Of a stretch of 64,000 nucleotides of DNA, positions 34,550 through 43,164 are shown piece by piece. A program made the position numbers and the translations under genes. Position 1 is the stretch's first letter; every line of letters starts with the position of its first letter. Under the pieces are notes generated by a model. That model was not told the DNA's origin and made no database searches. It worked only from the letters and a program-made list of their open reading frames with translations. This DNA is from Chryseobacterium sp. JM1 (GTDB lineage: Bacteria > Bacteroidota > Bacteroidia > Flavobacteriales > Weeksellaceae), in the NCBI RefSeq assembly GCF_000737715.1, contig NZ_JPRN01000017.1:1-64000 (forward strand), given 5' to 3'.

Positions 34550-34579
34550 TTTACGTTTAATATATATGTTATATATAAA
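34550..34579. repeat. AT-rich 30-bp direct repeat, copy 2
   Basis: Starts TTTACGTTTAATATATAT, a 28/30 match to 33877-33906. The surrounding 34170-34766 holds no recognisable gene; it is AT-rich with several loosely repeated TTGCATTC or TTACATTC words (near 34355, 34461 and 34523). Confidence 0.6.
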
Positions 34580-34766
34580 TTGAAAAACTGAAAATCAATT
34601 ATTTAAATATTAAAACCAACTATATTTAAAAATAAGCCATTTTACGGAGATAATTTTACGGATTACCTCATTTTTTATCAAATAATTTTCGGGGAGAAAA
34701 AGGGGGAACTTTTTTATGACTAATTACAACGAATAATGACGAATACATTTTCATTATAGATAACAA

Positions 34767-34789
34767 AAAGCCCCGTAAATAGGGGCTTT
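34767..34789. terminator. Island-borne terminator behind the tRNA gene
   Basis: AAAGCCCC (34767-34774) pairs perfectly with GGGGCTTT (34782-34789). A-rich and T-rich flanks let it work on both strands. It lies inside the island, just after the tRNA 3' end, and replaces the terminator displaced to 28374-28401. Confidence 0.8.
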
Positions 34790-34824
34790 ATAATTTCAGA
34801 AGAAAATTTCATTCTTCACTTTCG

Positions 34825-34898
34825 TGGTCCCACCTGGGCTCGAACCAGGGACCACCTGATTATGAGTCAGGTGCTCTAACCAACTGAGCTATAGGACC
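34825..34898 (-). tRNA. tRNA with CAT anticodon (Met elongator or Ile2)
   Basis: A 74-base canonical cloverleaf: acceptor GGTCCTA/TGGGACC, D arm GCTC...GAGC with TTGG, anticodon arm ACCTGA-CTCATAA-TCAGGT, and T arm CCTGG-TTCGAGC-CCAGG; discriminator A; CCA not encoded. The CAT anticodon is compatible with elongator Met or lysidine-modified Ile, which cannot be separated here. Its 3' 22 bases are the right attachment site of the genomic island. Confidence 0.92.
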
Positions 34899-34960
34899 TC
34901 AAAACTTGGTTAAATTTTGTGATTGCAAAAATAGCAAAAATTCTTTCACTACAAAACTTT

Positions 34961-35359
34961 TTATTGCTTTTCTTGACAAAGTTCTACCAGCACTCCATTC
35001 GTGGATTTCGGGTGCAGGAAGACAACTAATTTGTTATCAGCACCTTCTTTCGGTTCTTCGGAGATAAACTGGAATCCTTCTTTTTTTAATCTTTCTACTT
35101 CTTCCAGAATATTTTCTACACCAAAGGCCAGATGATGGATGCCTTCGCCCTTTTTATCGATAAATTTAGAGATCGGACTTTCAGGATTACTGGCTTCCAG
35201 CAGCTCAATTTTGCTTTCTCCCGTTCCGTAAAAAGAAGTAACCACTCCTTCTCTTTCCACACTTTCTTTTTTGTAGGATTCTTTTCCTAATAATTTGGCG
35301 AAAAGCTCATCAGAGACTCCTAAAGATTTTACGGCAATACCGATATGTTCTAGCTTCAT
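34961..35359 (-). CDS. mce: Methylmalonyl-CoA epimerase
   Basis: 132 residues, a glyoxalase/VOC fold of two babbb units. Metal ligands are His5 in EHIGIAV, the His-containing GIHHLAFGV near residue 75 and the Glu in VLVELCQ. It interconverts (R)- and (S)-methylmalonyl-CoA in propionate and branched-chain metabolism. The size is typical of the family. It is divergent from rbfA. Confidence 0.88.
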   Translation of the reverse strand: MKLEHIGIAVKSLGVSDELFAKLLGKESYKKESVEREGVVTSFYGTGESKIELLEASNPESPISKFIDKKGEGIHHLAFGVENILEEVERLKKEGFQFISEEPKEGADNKLVVFLHPKSTNGVLVELCQEKQ

Positions 35360-35438
35360 AAAATACTAATAAATATAATTAAATCGTAAATTTGATACCG
35401 GAGCTGAATTTCAAAGGTATCAATTCAAACAAAAGTAC

Positions 35439-35446
35439 TAAATTTG
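35439..35446 (+). promoter_or_regulatory. rbfA promoter -7 box
   Basis: TAAATTTG matches TAnnTTTG, only eight bases before the rbfA ATG, so the leader must be very short. Confidence 0.5.
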
Positions 35447-35454
35447 CATAACTT

Positions 35455-35814
35455 ATGGAAAGTAACAGACAAAGAAAAGTAGCACAGATTATCCAGGAAG
35501 ACTTCGCAGAGCTTTTCCGCAAACAGGCTTCAGAAAGCAAGCAAAGTATATTGGTATCCGTTTCAGACGTAAAAGTATCGGCAGATCTGGGTATTGCTAA
35601 AATTTATTTAAGCATTTTCCCGCAGGAATTCCGTTCCGCGGTGATGAAGGAAATTGAGGAAAACAAAGCTCAATACAGAAATTTTATCGGCCAGAAAATG
35701 GCAAAACAGGTACGTATCATTCCACAACTTAATTTTTATTTAGATACGGCTCTTGATGACGTTGAAAAATTGGAAAGAGAATTAAGAGGCGAAGGCGACA
35801 ATCCTGTTTTATAA
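35455..35814 (+). CDS. rbfA: 30S ribosome-binding factor A
   Basis: 119 residues, a KH-like fold. It starts MESNRQRKVAQIIQEDFAEL and carries VSDVKVSADLGIAKIYLSIF and the C-terminal PQLNFYLDTALDDVEKLE, both characteristic. It assists late 16S rRNA maturation and cold adaptation. The gene is followed after four bases by the LolC/E-like permease gene, with probable cotranscription. Confidence 0.93.
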   Translation: MESNRQRKVAQIIQEDFAELFRKQASESKQSILVSVSDVKVSADLGIAKIYLSIFPQEFRSAVMKEIEENKAQYRNFIGQKMAKQVRIIPQLNFYLDTALDDVEKLERELRGEGDNPVL

Positions 35815-35818
35815 GATC

Positions 35819-37024
35819 TTGAAGAATATTGCATTTTACATAGCATCCAGATACCTTTTGGCAAAAAAAGGCAGTACCGCCGTGACGTTCATTACGTGGC
35901 TTTCGGTAGGTGCCATGACGGTTGCTGTGACTGCAATGTTCGTGATCATTTCAGTATTCTCAGGACTTGAAACCCTGAACAAAGACCTGATCTCCAATCT
36001 CCATGCAGACCTGACTCTGAAAAGTGCCTCAGGAAAAACGGTGAAGAATCTGGATAAAGTCACTTCTGTTTTAAACAACAACAAAGCCATCAGCAGTTTT
36101 TCCCGTGTCATTGAGGAAAAAGTTTACGTCAATTATAAAGGTAAAGGTGATATCGCTTATTTAAGAGGAGTAGATTCCGCTTATACAAGGGTCAACCCTA
36201 TCGATAAAGATGTATTCTACGGAACGTATCCAAGTTTCAAATATTCCAATGAAGTATTGATGGAAACCAATCTGCACAACAGGTTATCCATTCCCATTGA
36301 TTCCACCAGCAATTATGCCACGATATTCATGCCTAAGCCTGGAACCGGTATCATTAATAAAGAAGAGGACATCTATAATAAGAGAGATTTTCTTGTTACG
36401 GGCGTTTTTCCGGGGAAAGACCAGTTGGACAGTTATATCATTGCTCCTATTGAACTGACCGAGGAACTGCTTAGCTTACCAAAAAAATCAGCATACCAGA
36501 TCGTTATTAAATTAAAGAATCCGGAAAATGCAGATGCAGTAAAGCAGAGTCTTCTTAATTCATTAGGGAAAAATATCGAGATAAAAACCAAGGAAGAGGA
36601 AAATGCAGCTTTCTGGAAGATGATCAATACAGAAAAAATGTTCATCTATCTGATTTTTGCACTGGTGATCTTCATTACAACCTTTAATCTTGCCGGAGCC
36701 ATTATTATTCTCCAGCTTGACAAAAAAGAACAGTCAAGATCTCTTATTTCATTAGGTTTCCCGATAAGCCATTTAAGAATGACCTATTTCTACACCGGAC
36801 TCCTCATTGTGATCTCAGGGGTGATTTCAGGGTTGATCATGGGAACTCTACTTTGCTATTTCCAGCTTTATACGGAATTCTTCAGAGCTAATGAATTACT
36901 TCCTTTCCCTGTCAAAATTGTCGGGAAAAATTATCTTATTGTAGCCCTCACGGCTTCTCTTTTCGGAATCATTATTTCATGGTTCTTTTCTAAGATCAGC
37001 AAAGACTATATTACTAAAAGTTAA
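35819..37024 (+). CDS. LolC/LolE-like FtsX-family permease
   Basis: 401 residues. An N-terminal membrane helix (TFITWLSVGAMTVAVTAMFV) is followed by a large periplasmic MacB-like domain (~50-260) and three C-terminal helices of the FtsX domain (from about 270). The N-terminus FYIASRYLLAKKGST is typical of lipoprotein-releasing permeases in Bacteroidota. It probably moves lipoproteins toward the outer membrane together with a LolD ATPase encoded elsewhere. The start is a TTG at 35819, as no ATG is available at a suitable position. Confidence 0.85.
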   Translation: MKNIAFYIASRYLLAKKGSTAVTFITWLSVGAMTVAVTAMFVIISVFSGLETLNKDLISNLHADLTLKSASGKTVKNLDKVTSVLNNNKAISSFSRVIEEKVYVNYKGKGDIAYLRGVDSAYTRVNPIDKDVFYGTYPSFKYSNEVLMETNLHNRLSIPIDSTSNYATIFMPKPGTGIINKEEDIYNKRDFLVTGVFPGKDQLDSYIIAPIELTEELLSLPKKSAYQIVIKLKNPENADAVKQSLLNSLGKNIEIKTKEEENAAFWKMINTEKMFIYLIFALVIFITTFNLAGAIIILQLDKKEQSRSLISLGFPISHLRMTYFYTGLLIVISGVISGLIMGTLLCYFQLYTEFFRANELLPFPVKIVGKNYLIVALTASLFGIIISWFFSKISKDYITKS

Positions 37025-37094
37025 TACAGTAGATTTGAAATAAAATATACTTCATTTTCAATTTTTTGTACCTTTACGGCCCAATTTTTTTTAA

Positions 37095-38915
37095 ATGAAA
37101 CGAATTTTATCCTTTTTTCTGCTGAGCTTCGCAATTATTTTTGCATCAGCGCAAGCACCTGCCACCTACTATGATGGAACTGCAGGTTTGACCGGTGTAG
37201 CTTTAAAAAATAAGCTAAACCAAATTATCACGGATGGTCACCAGGCTAAAACCTATAACGGACTATGGACAGCTTACCAAACCACCGATCGCGACTACTT
37301 TTATGAAAACGACGGAAGTGTTTTAGATATTTATTCTGAAAACCCAACCGGCGCAGATCCATACAACTATACCATCGGTACTAACCAATGTGGGCAATAC
37401 TCTGTTGAAGGCAACTGCTATAACAGAGAACATATTGTTCCTCAAAGTCTTTTTGATGAAGCTTCACCAATGGTAGCTGACGTCAACTTTATCAGAGCAA
37501 CAGACGGAAAAGTAAACGGAATGAGGTCTAATTATCCTTTCGGGAAAGTAGGTCTTAACCCATCATTCACATCTCAAAACGGATCAAAATTAGGATCATC
37601 TGTATCTCCTGGATATTCAGGAATTGTATTTGAACCTATTGATGCTTTCAAAGGGGATGTGGCAAGAATGATCTTTTATTTTGTAACGAGATATCAGTCT
37701 CAGCTTGGAGGTTTTACTTCTGCAAACGGAACAGGAGGTATGCTTGGAACAACAGCATTTCCTGGACTGCAATCCTGGGAGCTTGAGCAGCTAAGAGCCT
37801 GGCATGCAGCAGATCCTGTATCACCTGCTGAAATTTCAAGAAACAATGCTACTTACGAATATCAGAGAAACAAGAATCCTTTCATTGATCATCCTGAATT
37901 TGTTGAACTCATCTGGGGATCACAGGTTCCGGATACAGAGGCTCCAACAGCAGCCACCAACCTTGTTACTCTAAACCCAACTTCAAGTACGGTATCTTTA
38001 AGCTGGACAGCTGCTACGGATAATATTGGTGTTGTAGGTTATGATGTATATGCTAACAACGTATTAAAAACAACAGTTACAGGAACTACAGCCACAGTTC
38101 AGGGGCTGACACCTTCTACTACCTATACATTCTATGTAGTTGCTAAAGATGCAGCAGGAAATCCTTCTCCTCAAAGTAATACCGCTACAGAAACTACTCT
38201 TGCAGGTCAACCTGGAGGAAATACAAGCTGTGGAATTGAGGATTTTGAAACCATCCCTGCATCGGCTTCAAATTATGCTGTAAGAACATGGACTAAAAAT
38301 AGCATCACCTGGACTGCTACGGACGCAAGAACAGACCAGGCTATTACAGGGGCTACGATTCCAAATGTAGGAGGAAAAGCAATTACTATTCAGAACGGAA
38401 GTCTTAAAAGTACATCTATATCCGGAGGTATCCAAAGCCTTACTATCACTCCGCAACTTAGATTTAGCGGAGATCCTGCTGTTTTAAATCTTAAAATCAA
38501 CGGAACTTTAGTGGGAACAATTCCTTACTCTGCTACTGCATCAGCAGTGACCATTAACAACATTAATGTAAGCGGAAATGTAATCATTGAAATAACCAAT
38601 ACTTTAGGTTCAAACAGAGTTGTCCTGGACGGACTAAGCTGGACATGTTTCAGTTCTCTGGGTACTTCAGATGTGAAAAAAGATCAATCTGAATTCACCA
38701 TCTATCCTAACCCGGTAAAAAACAATGAATTATTTGTAAAAGGTGAAAACTTAAGCAAAATTTCAAAAGCTCAGATCTATGACCTTTCCGGAAAACTTAT
38801 TGAAGTGATTGAAAACCCTTTCAAAAACTCTAATAAAATAAACCTTAAAGGCCTTACCAAAGGAAATTACATCCTGAAAACAGACCGTTTCTCTACAAAA
38901 TTCATTGTAGAATAA
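37095..38915 (+). CDS. Secreted endonuclease I-family nuclease with fibronectin III and type IX sorting tail
   Basis: 606 residues: signal peptide (MKRILSFFLLSFAIIFASAQ), endonuclease I domain (~25-275) with the catalytic NREHIVPQSLF, a fibronectin type III domain (~285-370, VSLSWTAATDNIGVVGYDVY), a beta region (~380-520), and a C-terminal IYPNPVKNNELF...KFIVE type IX sorting tail. Probably an exported DNase/RNase for nutrient acquisition or biofilm DNA. A strong terminator follows. A TACCTTTA box lies ~20 bases upstream. Confidence 0.9.
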   Translation: MKRILSFFLLSFAIIFASAQAPATYYDGTAGLTGVALKNKLNQIITDGHQAKTYNGLWTAYQTTDRDYFYENDGSVLDIYSENPTGADPYNYTIGTNQCGQYSVEGNCYNREHIVPQSLFDEASPMVADVNFIRATDGKVNGMRSNYPFGKVGLNPSFTSQNGSKLGSSVSPGYSGIVFEPIDAFKGDVARMIFYFVTRYQSQLGGFTSANGTGGMLGTTAFPGLQSWELEQLRAWHAADPVSPAEISRNNATYEYQRNKNPFIDHPEFVELIWGSQVPDTEAPTAATNLVTLNPTSSTVSLSWTAATDNIGVVGYDVYANNVLKTTVTGTTATVQGLTPSTTYTFYVVAKDAAGNPSPQSNTATETTLAGQPGGNTSCGIEDFETIPASASNYAVRTWTKNSITWTATDARTDQAITGATIPNVGGKAITIQNGSLKSTSISGGIQSLTITPQLRFSGDPAVLNLKINGTLVGTIPYSATASAVTINNINVSGNVIIEITNTLGSNRVVLDGLSWTCFSSLGTSDVKKDQSEFTIYPNPVKNNELFVKGENLSKISKAQIYDLSGKLIEVIENPFKNSNKINLKGLTKGNYILKTDRFSTKFIVE

Positions 38916-38936
38916 ACTTGAAAAATATTTGATAAC

Positions 38937-38964
38937 AAAGACCGATTTATTCGGTCTTTTTTTT
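38937..38964 (+). terminator. Terminator after the secreted endonuclease gene
   Basis: AAAGACCGA (38937-38945) and TCGGTCTTT (38951-38959) form a stem with loop TTTAT and a T8 tract. Confidence 0.9.
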
Positions 38965-38971
38965 ATTTTTG
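38964..38971 (+). promoter_or_regulatory. aroE promoter -7 box
   Basis: TATTTTTG overlaps the end of the preceding terminator, and the aroE ATG at 38976 begins four bases later, suggesting a leaderless transcript. Confidence 0.45.
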
Positions 38972-38975
38972 ATGT

Positions 38976-39713
38976 ATGGAATCCAATAAAAAATTAGGGC
39001 TGATAGGAAGAAATATTTCCTATTCCTTTTCCAAAAAATTCTTTGAAGACAAGTTTCAGAAGCTGATGCTGAAAGACTTTACCTACGATATTTTTGACCT
39101 GAATGAAATTGATGAAGTAGAGAATCTCCTTACCGATCCGGAACTTTTAGGATTCAATGTCACCATCCCATACAAGGAAAAGATTGTTGATTACCTTGAC
39201 GGACTCAGCGATGAGGCTGAAAAAATTGGTGCCGTGAACTGTGTTTTGATCAGAGACGGTAAAAAAACAGGTTACAATACGGATGCTTTCGGTTTCGAAA
39301 AAACACTTCTGCTCCATAAGAAAACCTATCAGGACAAAGCTTTGATCCTTGGAAACGGAGGCGCTGCAAAAGCTGTAAAATATGTAATGGATAAACACGG
39401 AATTCCATCCATCACGGTTTCAAGAAATTCTGAGATCAATTTTGAAAACCTCGACAGCCAGACGGTTATCGACCATAAAATTATTATCCAGTGTACTCCA
39501 GTCGGTACATTCCCGAATGTGGAAGACTGCCTGGAATTCCCTTTTGACGGGATCACATCGGAACACCTGATCATTGACCTGATCTACAACCCAAACTACA
39601 CTCAATTCATCATTAAAGCATCCGAAAAAGGAGCCAAAACTGTGAACGGGTATTACATGCTTGAACAGCAAGCAGAAAAAGCTTGGGAAATTTGGAATTT
39701 TCAAAAAAAATAA
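38976..39713 (+). CDS. aroE: Shikimate dehydrogenase
   Basis: 245 residues. The substrate motif is SYSFSKKFFEDKF, the catalytic Lys is in NVTIPYKEKI, the nucleotide loop is LGNGGAAKAV, and GYYMLEQQAEKAW closes the active site. It reduces 3-dehydroshikimate to shikimate with NADPH in aromatic amino acid synthesis. The length is normal for the short Bacteroidota form. The DUF349 gene follows after 76 bases. Confidence 0.92.
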   Translation: MESNKKLGLIGRNISYSFSKKFFEDKFQKLMLKDFTYDIFDLNEIDEVENLLTDPELLGFNVTIPYKEKIVDYLDGLSDEAEKIGAVNCVLIRDGKKTGYNTDAFGFEKTLLLHKKTYQDKALILGNGGAAKAVKYVMDKHGIPSITVSRNSEINFENLDSQTVIDHKIIIQCTPVGTFPNVEDCLEFPFDGITSEHLIIDLIYNPNYTQFIIKASEKGAKTVNGYYMLEQQAEKAWEIWNFQKK

Positions 39714-39789
39714 CCTAAATTAGTACCTTAATTGGCTTTACAGCTATATATCAAAAGGATATTAACGCCACTCACATAAAAGATTTGCT

Positions 39790-41595
39790 ATGACTACAGA
39801 AAACAATCTTTCTGAAAACGAAGAAAATAAAATTCCTAACGAAGTACCTCAGGAGGAAACGTCAGAAACGCCCGTACCTCATGGTGAAACTGCTCATGAT
39901 GATGAGGCTGAACACCTTGAAGAGGATCACACTGATGATATCTCTCTGGCTGATGCTTTGAAAGAAATGGAAAAAATCATCAACACGGCCAATGCTGGTG
40001 AAAATTTCAAAAGATTCAATCAGTTAAAAGAAAAAGCAAGTCACTACATCCATGATGAAGTGGAAGACAAAAAGCATGAATATGCAGAAGGCGGAAATGC
40101 TCCTGAAAATTTCAGCTATGAGCATCCCTTACAGTCTAAACTGTCTGCCCTGATCAATATTTTCAGAGAAAAGCACGACACTTATCAGAAATCTCAGGAT
40201 GAAGAGCAAAAGAAAAACCTTGATCACCGTCAGAACATCATAGAAAGACTTAAAAATCTGTACACGAATTCTGAGGCGGGAACCAACCTTTTCAAATCCA
40301 TCCGTGAGATCAAAGAAGAATGGTCAAAAGCCGGACAGGTAGCAAAATCTGAATTCAAGATCCTTAACAATAATTATTTCCACCACCTGAATCAGTTTTA
40401 TCAGATGCTGGATCTTAATAAAGAATTCTTAGAGCAGGAATTCAGCCACAACCTTGAGAAAAGACAGCACATCATTGCCCGCGCCAAAGAACTGGAAAGC
40501 GAGCCTGTGATTCAAAAGGCACTGAACGAACTTCAATACCTTCACAAACTTTGGAAAGAAGAAGCTGAACCGGTAGCAGAAGAATTCCGTGAAAAAACAT
40601 GGGAAGAGTTTAAAGAAATTTCCAACAAGATTCACGAAAGAAAATCTGAACTTTCTGCAGCTATTGAAGGAGAGCAGAATGACAATCTGGAAAAGAAAAA
40701 CCAGATCATCGCGGAAATCAAAAAACTGTCTGAGCCTGCTGAAACGCCTAATCACGGTTACTGGCAGAACTCCATCAAAAGAGTGGAAGATCTTCGTACC
40801 GAATTCCTGAAAACAGGAAGTGTTCCAAGAAAACTGTCCAACCAGAACTGGAATGATTTCAAAACAACGCTTAGAGGTTTCAACACGACAAAGAACAATT
40901 ACTATAAATCTCTGAAAGGTTCTCAGCAAGCCAATCTGGAAGACAAATTAAAACTGATACAGACTGCTCAGGACAATATGAACAACGAAGAATGGGACAT
41001 TGCCGTTCCGTTATTCAAAAAGCTTCAGGAAGACTGGAAAAAGATCGGGCACGTTCCAAAGAGCATGACCAATAAGATCTGGGATGAATTCCGTGATGCC
41101 TGTAATACGTTCTTCAACAATTACAGAGAGAAAAACAATGCGTCTAACGATAACTGGAAAGAGAATTACAAGCAGAAAAAAGAAATTCTCGAAGACCTGA
41201 AAACGGTTTCCAACGACGAAGGCAGCATTGAAAAAATTGAAGCCATAAAAACGGCCTGGAACAACATCGGGAAAGTACCGAGAGACAAAATCGCCATCAA
41301 TACCGAATTCAACAGAACGTTGAGAGAAAAGCTGAAGTTGAATAAAATCAATGAGCTTGAACTGAAGGAAGAAGGATTAACGGAAAACCAGCTTACCGAT
41401 AAAGCAAGAAAGATCAAGAGCCAAATCTCTGACCTTGAAGGCGAAATTGTAAAACTGGAAAACAACCTGGCATTCTTCAAAAACCCGTCAAAAGAAAATC
41501 CACTTCTAAGAGATACCTTCAATACCATCGACGAGAAGAAAGTACATCTTGAAACTTTAAGACAAAATCTTCACAATATTATTGCAGGAGAATAA
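39790..41595 (+). CDS. DUF349-domain protein
   Basis: 601 residues, almost entirely helical, with an acidic N-terminal ~70 residues and then repeated DUF349 units of ~70-80 residues (each with a motif like WKxxGxVPKxxxNxxWdeFr: DWKKIGHVPKSMTNKIWDEF, AWNNIGKVPRDKIAINTEF). The C-terminal ~60 residues are a coiled coil. No catalytic motif. Family function is uncharacterised; cytoplasmic. Confidence 0.85.
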   Translation: MTTENNLSENEENKIPNEVPQEETSETPVPHGETAHDDEAEHLEEDHTDDISLADALKEMEKIINTANAGENFKRFNQLKEKASHYIHDEVEDKKHEYAEGGNAPENFSYEHPLQSKLSALINIFREKHDTYQKSQDEEQKKNLDHRQNIIERLKNLYTNSEAGTNLFKSIREIKEEWSKAGQVAKSEFKILNNNYFHHLNQFYQMLDLNKEFLEQEFSHNLEKRQHIIARAKELESEPVIQKALNELQYLHKLWKEEAEPVAEEFREKTWEEFKEISNKIHERKSELSAAIEGEQNDNLEKKNQIIAEIKKLSEPAETPNHGYWQNSIKRVEDLRTEFLKTGSVPRKLSNQNWNDFKTTLRGFNTTKNNYYKSLKGSQQANLEDKLKLIQTAQDNMNNEEWDIAVPLFKKLQEDWKKIGHVPKSMTNKIWDEFRDACNTFFNNYREKNNASNDNWKENYKQKKEILEDLKTVSNDEGSIEKIEAIKTAWNNIGKVPRDKIAINTEFNRTLREKLKLNKINELELKEEGLTENQLTDKARKIKSQISDLEGEIVKLENNLAFFKNPSKENPLLRDTFNTIDEKKVHLETLRQNLHNIIAGE

Positions 41596-41658
41596 TCTGT
41601 TAAACAATATAATAAAGGCGGAGCAAAGAAATTTGTCTTCGCTTTTTCTTTTCACCCT

Positions 41659-42693
41659 ATGAACAACGACGAATTATATATCAAAAGATGCATTGAGCTC
41701 GCCCAAAAAGCACTGGGCAAAACCTATCCCAATCCTCTTGTAGGCAGCGTGATCGTCCATGACGGAAAGATCATCGGGGAAGGTTATCACCATAAAGCCG
41801 GTGAAAATCATGCGGAGATCAATGCCATCAATTCTGTAGAAGATAAAAACCTGATTCCGGAATCTACCATCTATGTTTCCCTGGAACCCTGTGCGCATTA
41901 CGGGAAAACACCTCCATGTGCTTTAAAAATTAAAGAATTAGGATTCAAAAAGGTGGTCATCGGTGCTATGGATTCTCATGATAAAGTAAACGGGAAGGGA
42001 AAGAAAATTATCCTGGATGCAGGAATAGAAGCTGTTTCCGGAGTACTGGAAAAAGAATGCATTGAATTAAACAAAAGATTTTTCACCTATCACGAAAAGA
42101 AAAGGCCGTATATCATTCTGAAATGGGCAGAATCAGGAGACGGATTTTTAGATAAGGATTTTAAACCTACTGCTATTTCAAATGCTTTGGTCAATCAGTT
42201 TGTACACCAGTTAAGAGCTGATGAACACGCCATTTTAGTCGGAACACAGACGGCTTTAAATGATAATCCAGGTTTGACCGTAAGAAATGCCGAAGGAGTG
42301 AATCCTGTACGAATTCTCATAGATTTTGACTTAAAAGTTCCCCAAGACTTTAAAATATATAATGATGAAGCACAAACGCTGGTCATCAATTCTGAAAAAG
42401 AAGGAACGGAAAACAACATAAAATTCATCAAAGTCGGAAAAGAGAATTTCCTGCCGGACCTCATGACGGCACTTTATAAGGAACAGATACAATCCGTCAT
42501 TATAGAAGGCGGAAGCTATACCCTACTACAGTTTATTCATGCAGGGCTTTGGGATGAAACCATCGTCATTAAAAACGAAGGTCTGAAACTTGAAAACGGA
42601 ACGAAGGCTCCTGCACTTGGTGTAAAACCTCATGATATCAAAGCTTTCAGGGACAATACCGTTTCATTCTATTTGCTTGATTTTAACGATTAA
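41659..42693 (+). CDS. ribD: Bifunctional riboflavin biosynthesis deaminase/reductase
   Basis: 344 residues. The N-terminal deaminase has Zn ligands in GENHAEINAI and EPCAHYGKTPPCALKI; the C-terminal reductase (~145-344) has KWAESGDGF, GTQTALNDNPGLTVR and IEGGSYTLLQFI. It catalyses deamination and then reduction of the pyrimidine intermediate from GTP in flavin synthesis. A hairpin-like T-rich stretch between 41600 and 41650 may end the upstream gene. Confidence 0.92.
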   Translation: MNNDELYIKRCIELAQKALGKTYPNPLVGSVIVHDGKIIGEGYHHKAGENHAEINAINSVEDKNLIPESTIYVSLEPCAHYGKTPPCALKIKELGFKKVVIGAMDSHDKVNGKGKKIILDAGIEAVSGVLEKECIELNKRFFTYHEKKRPYIILKWAESGDGFLDKDFKPTAISNALVNQFVHQLRADEHAILVGTQTALNDNPGLTVRNAEGVNPVRILIDFDLKVPQDFKIYNDEAQTLVINSEKEGTENNIKFIKVGKENFLPDLMTALYKEQIQSVIIEGGSYTLLQFIHAGLWDETIVIKNEGLKLENGTKAPALGVKPHDIKAFRDNTVSFYLLDFND

Positions 42694-42860
42694 GATTATA
42701 TAAATTAAAATGATTCAAACCCATTTCGACCATCAGCAATCATGAAATCGATCACAAAATCAATTTAACATAATAAAATTTTCATGAAATCATATTTCAG
42801 TTGAAATTAATTAAGTAACTTAATGGTGAATTAATTAATATGAATCCAAATCATCATTAC

Positions 42861-43043
42861 ATGAAAAATCTAAAGAAAATTTCAAGAACCGGCTTAAAAA
42901 GTATTAGCGGTGGCGCATTTGTAACCTGTACGCTACCTAACGGACAATCTACAAGATGCAGAGATAGGTGCCCGCAGGATTTTTGCGGCCCTACAAGTTA
43001 TATGTGCTTAATTCCAATGGATCTTTGCGGTGATGGAATCTAG
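42861..43043 (+). CDS. Double-glycine-leader, Cys-rich bacteriocin-like peptide 2
   Basis: 60 residues from the ATG at 42861; an in-frame ATG at 42840 would add MNPNHHY ahead of the usual leader. Leader MKNLKKISRTGLKSISGG is followed by a ~42-residue core with six Cys (TRCRDRCPQDFCG). The leader nearly matches that of the peptide at 25453 while the core differs. No exporter or modification gene is adjacent. An imperfect hairpin follows at 43073-43104. Confidence 0.7.
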   Translation: MKNLKKISRTGLKSISGGAFVTCTLPNGQSTRCRDRCPQDFCGPTSYMCLIPMDLCGDGI

Positions 43044-43136
43044 TCATTAAGTTTAATATTCAAAAAAAAAACAAGGAGCTGTCAAATAATTTGGCGGCTT
43101 CTTTCGTGATCATTGTGTAACTTATCCTACATTTTA

Positions 43137-43144
43137 TACTTTTG
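43137..43144 (+). promoter_or_regulatory. yigZ promoter -7 box
   Basis: TACTTTTG matches TAnnTTTG; a TTG about 21 bases upstream (43113-43115) fits a -33 element. The ATG is 20 bases downstream. Confidence 0.6.
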
Positions 43145-43164
43145 CAGGTATAAAGCCGGCTGTA

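Larger units (their letters stand above)
28411..34845. mobile_element. tRNA-integrated genomic island with 22-bp flanking direct repeats
   Basis: The 22 bases at 28411-28432 (GTGGTCCCACCTGGGC and the next six) are repeated exactly at 34824-34845, where they form the 3' end of the CAT-anticodon tRNA gene. The ~6.4 kb between them is visibly more AT-rich than its surroundings and carries genes of the accessory type. A second terminator lies just inside the right end and the original one just outside the left end. No integrase, excisionase or relaxase is encoded, so movement would depend on another element. Confidence 0.8.

Noticed and set aside
28411..34845. Complete integrative conjugative element or prophage
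   Set aside because: No integrase, relaxase, structural or replication gene lies between the repeats.
40429..40929. 166-codon minus-strand frame inside the DUF349 gene
   Set aside because: Phe-rich shadow of a Lys/Glu-rich helical gene.
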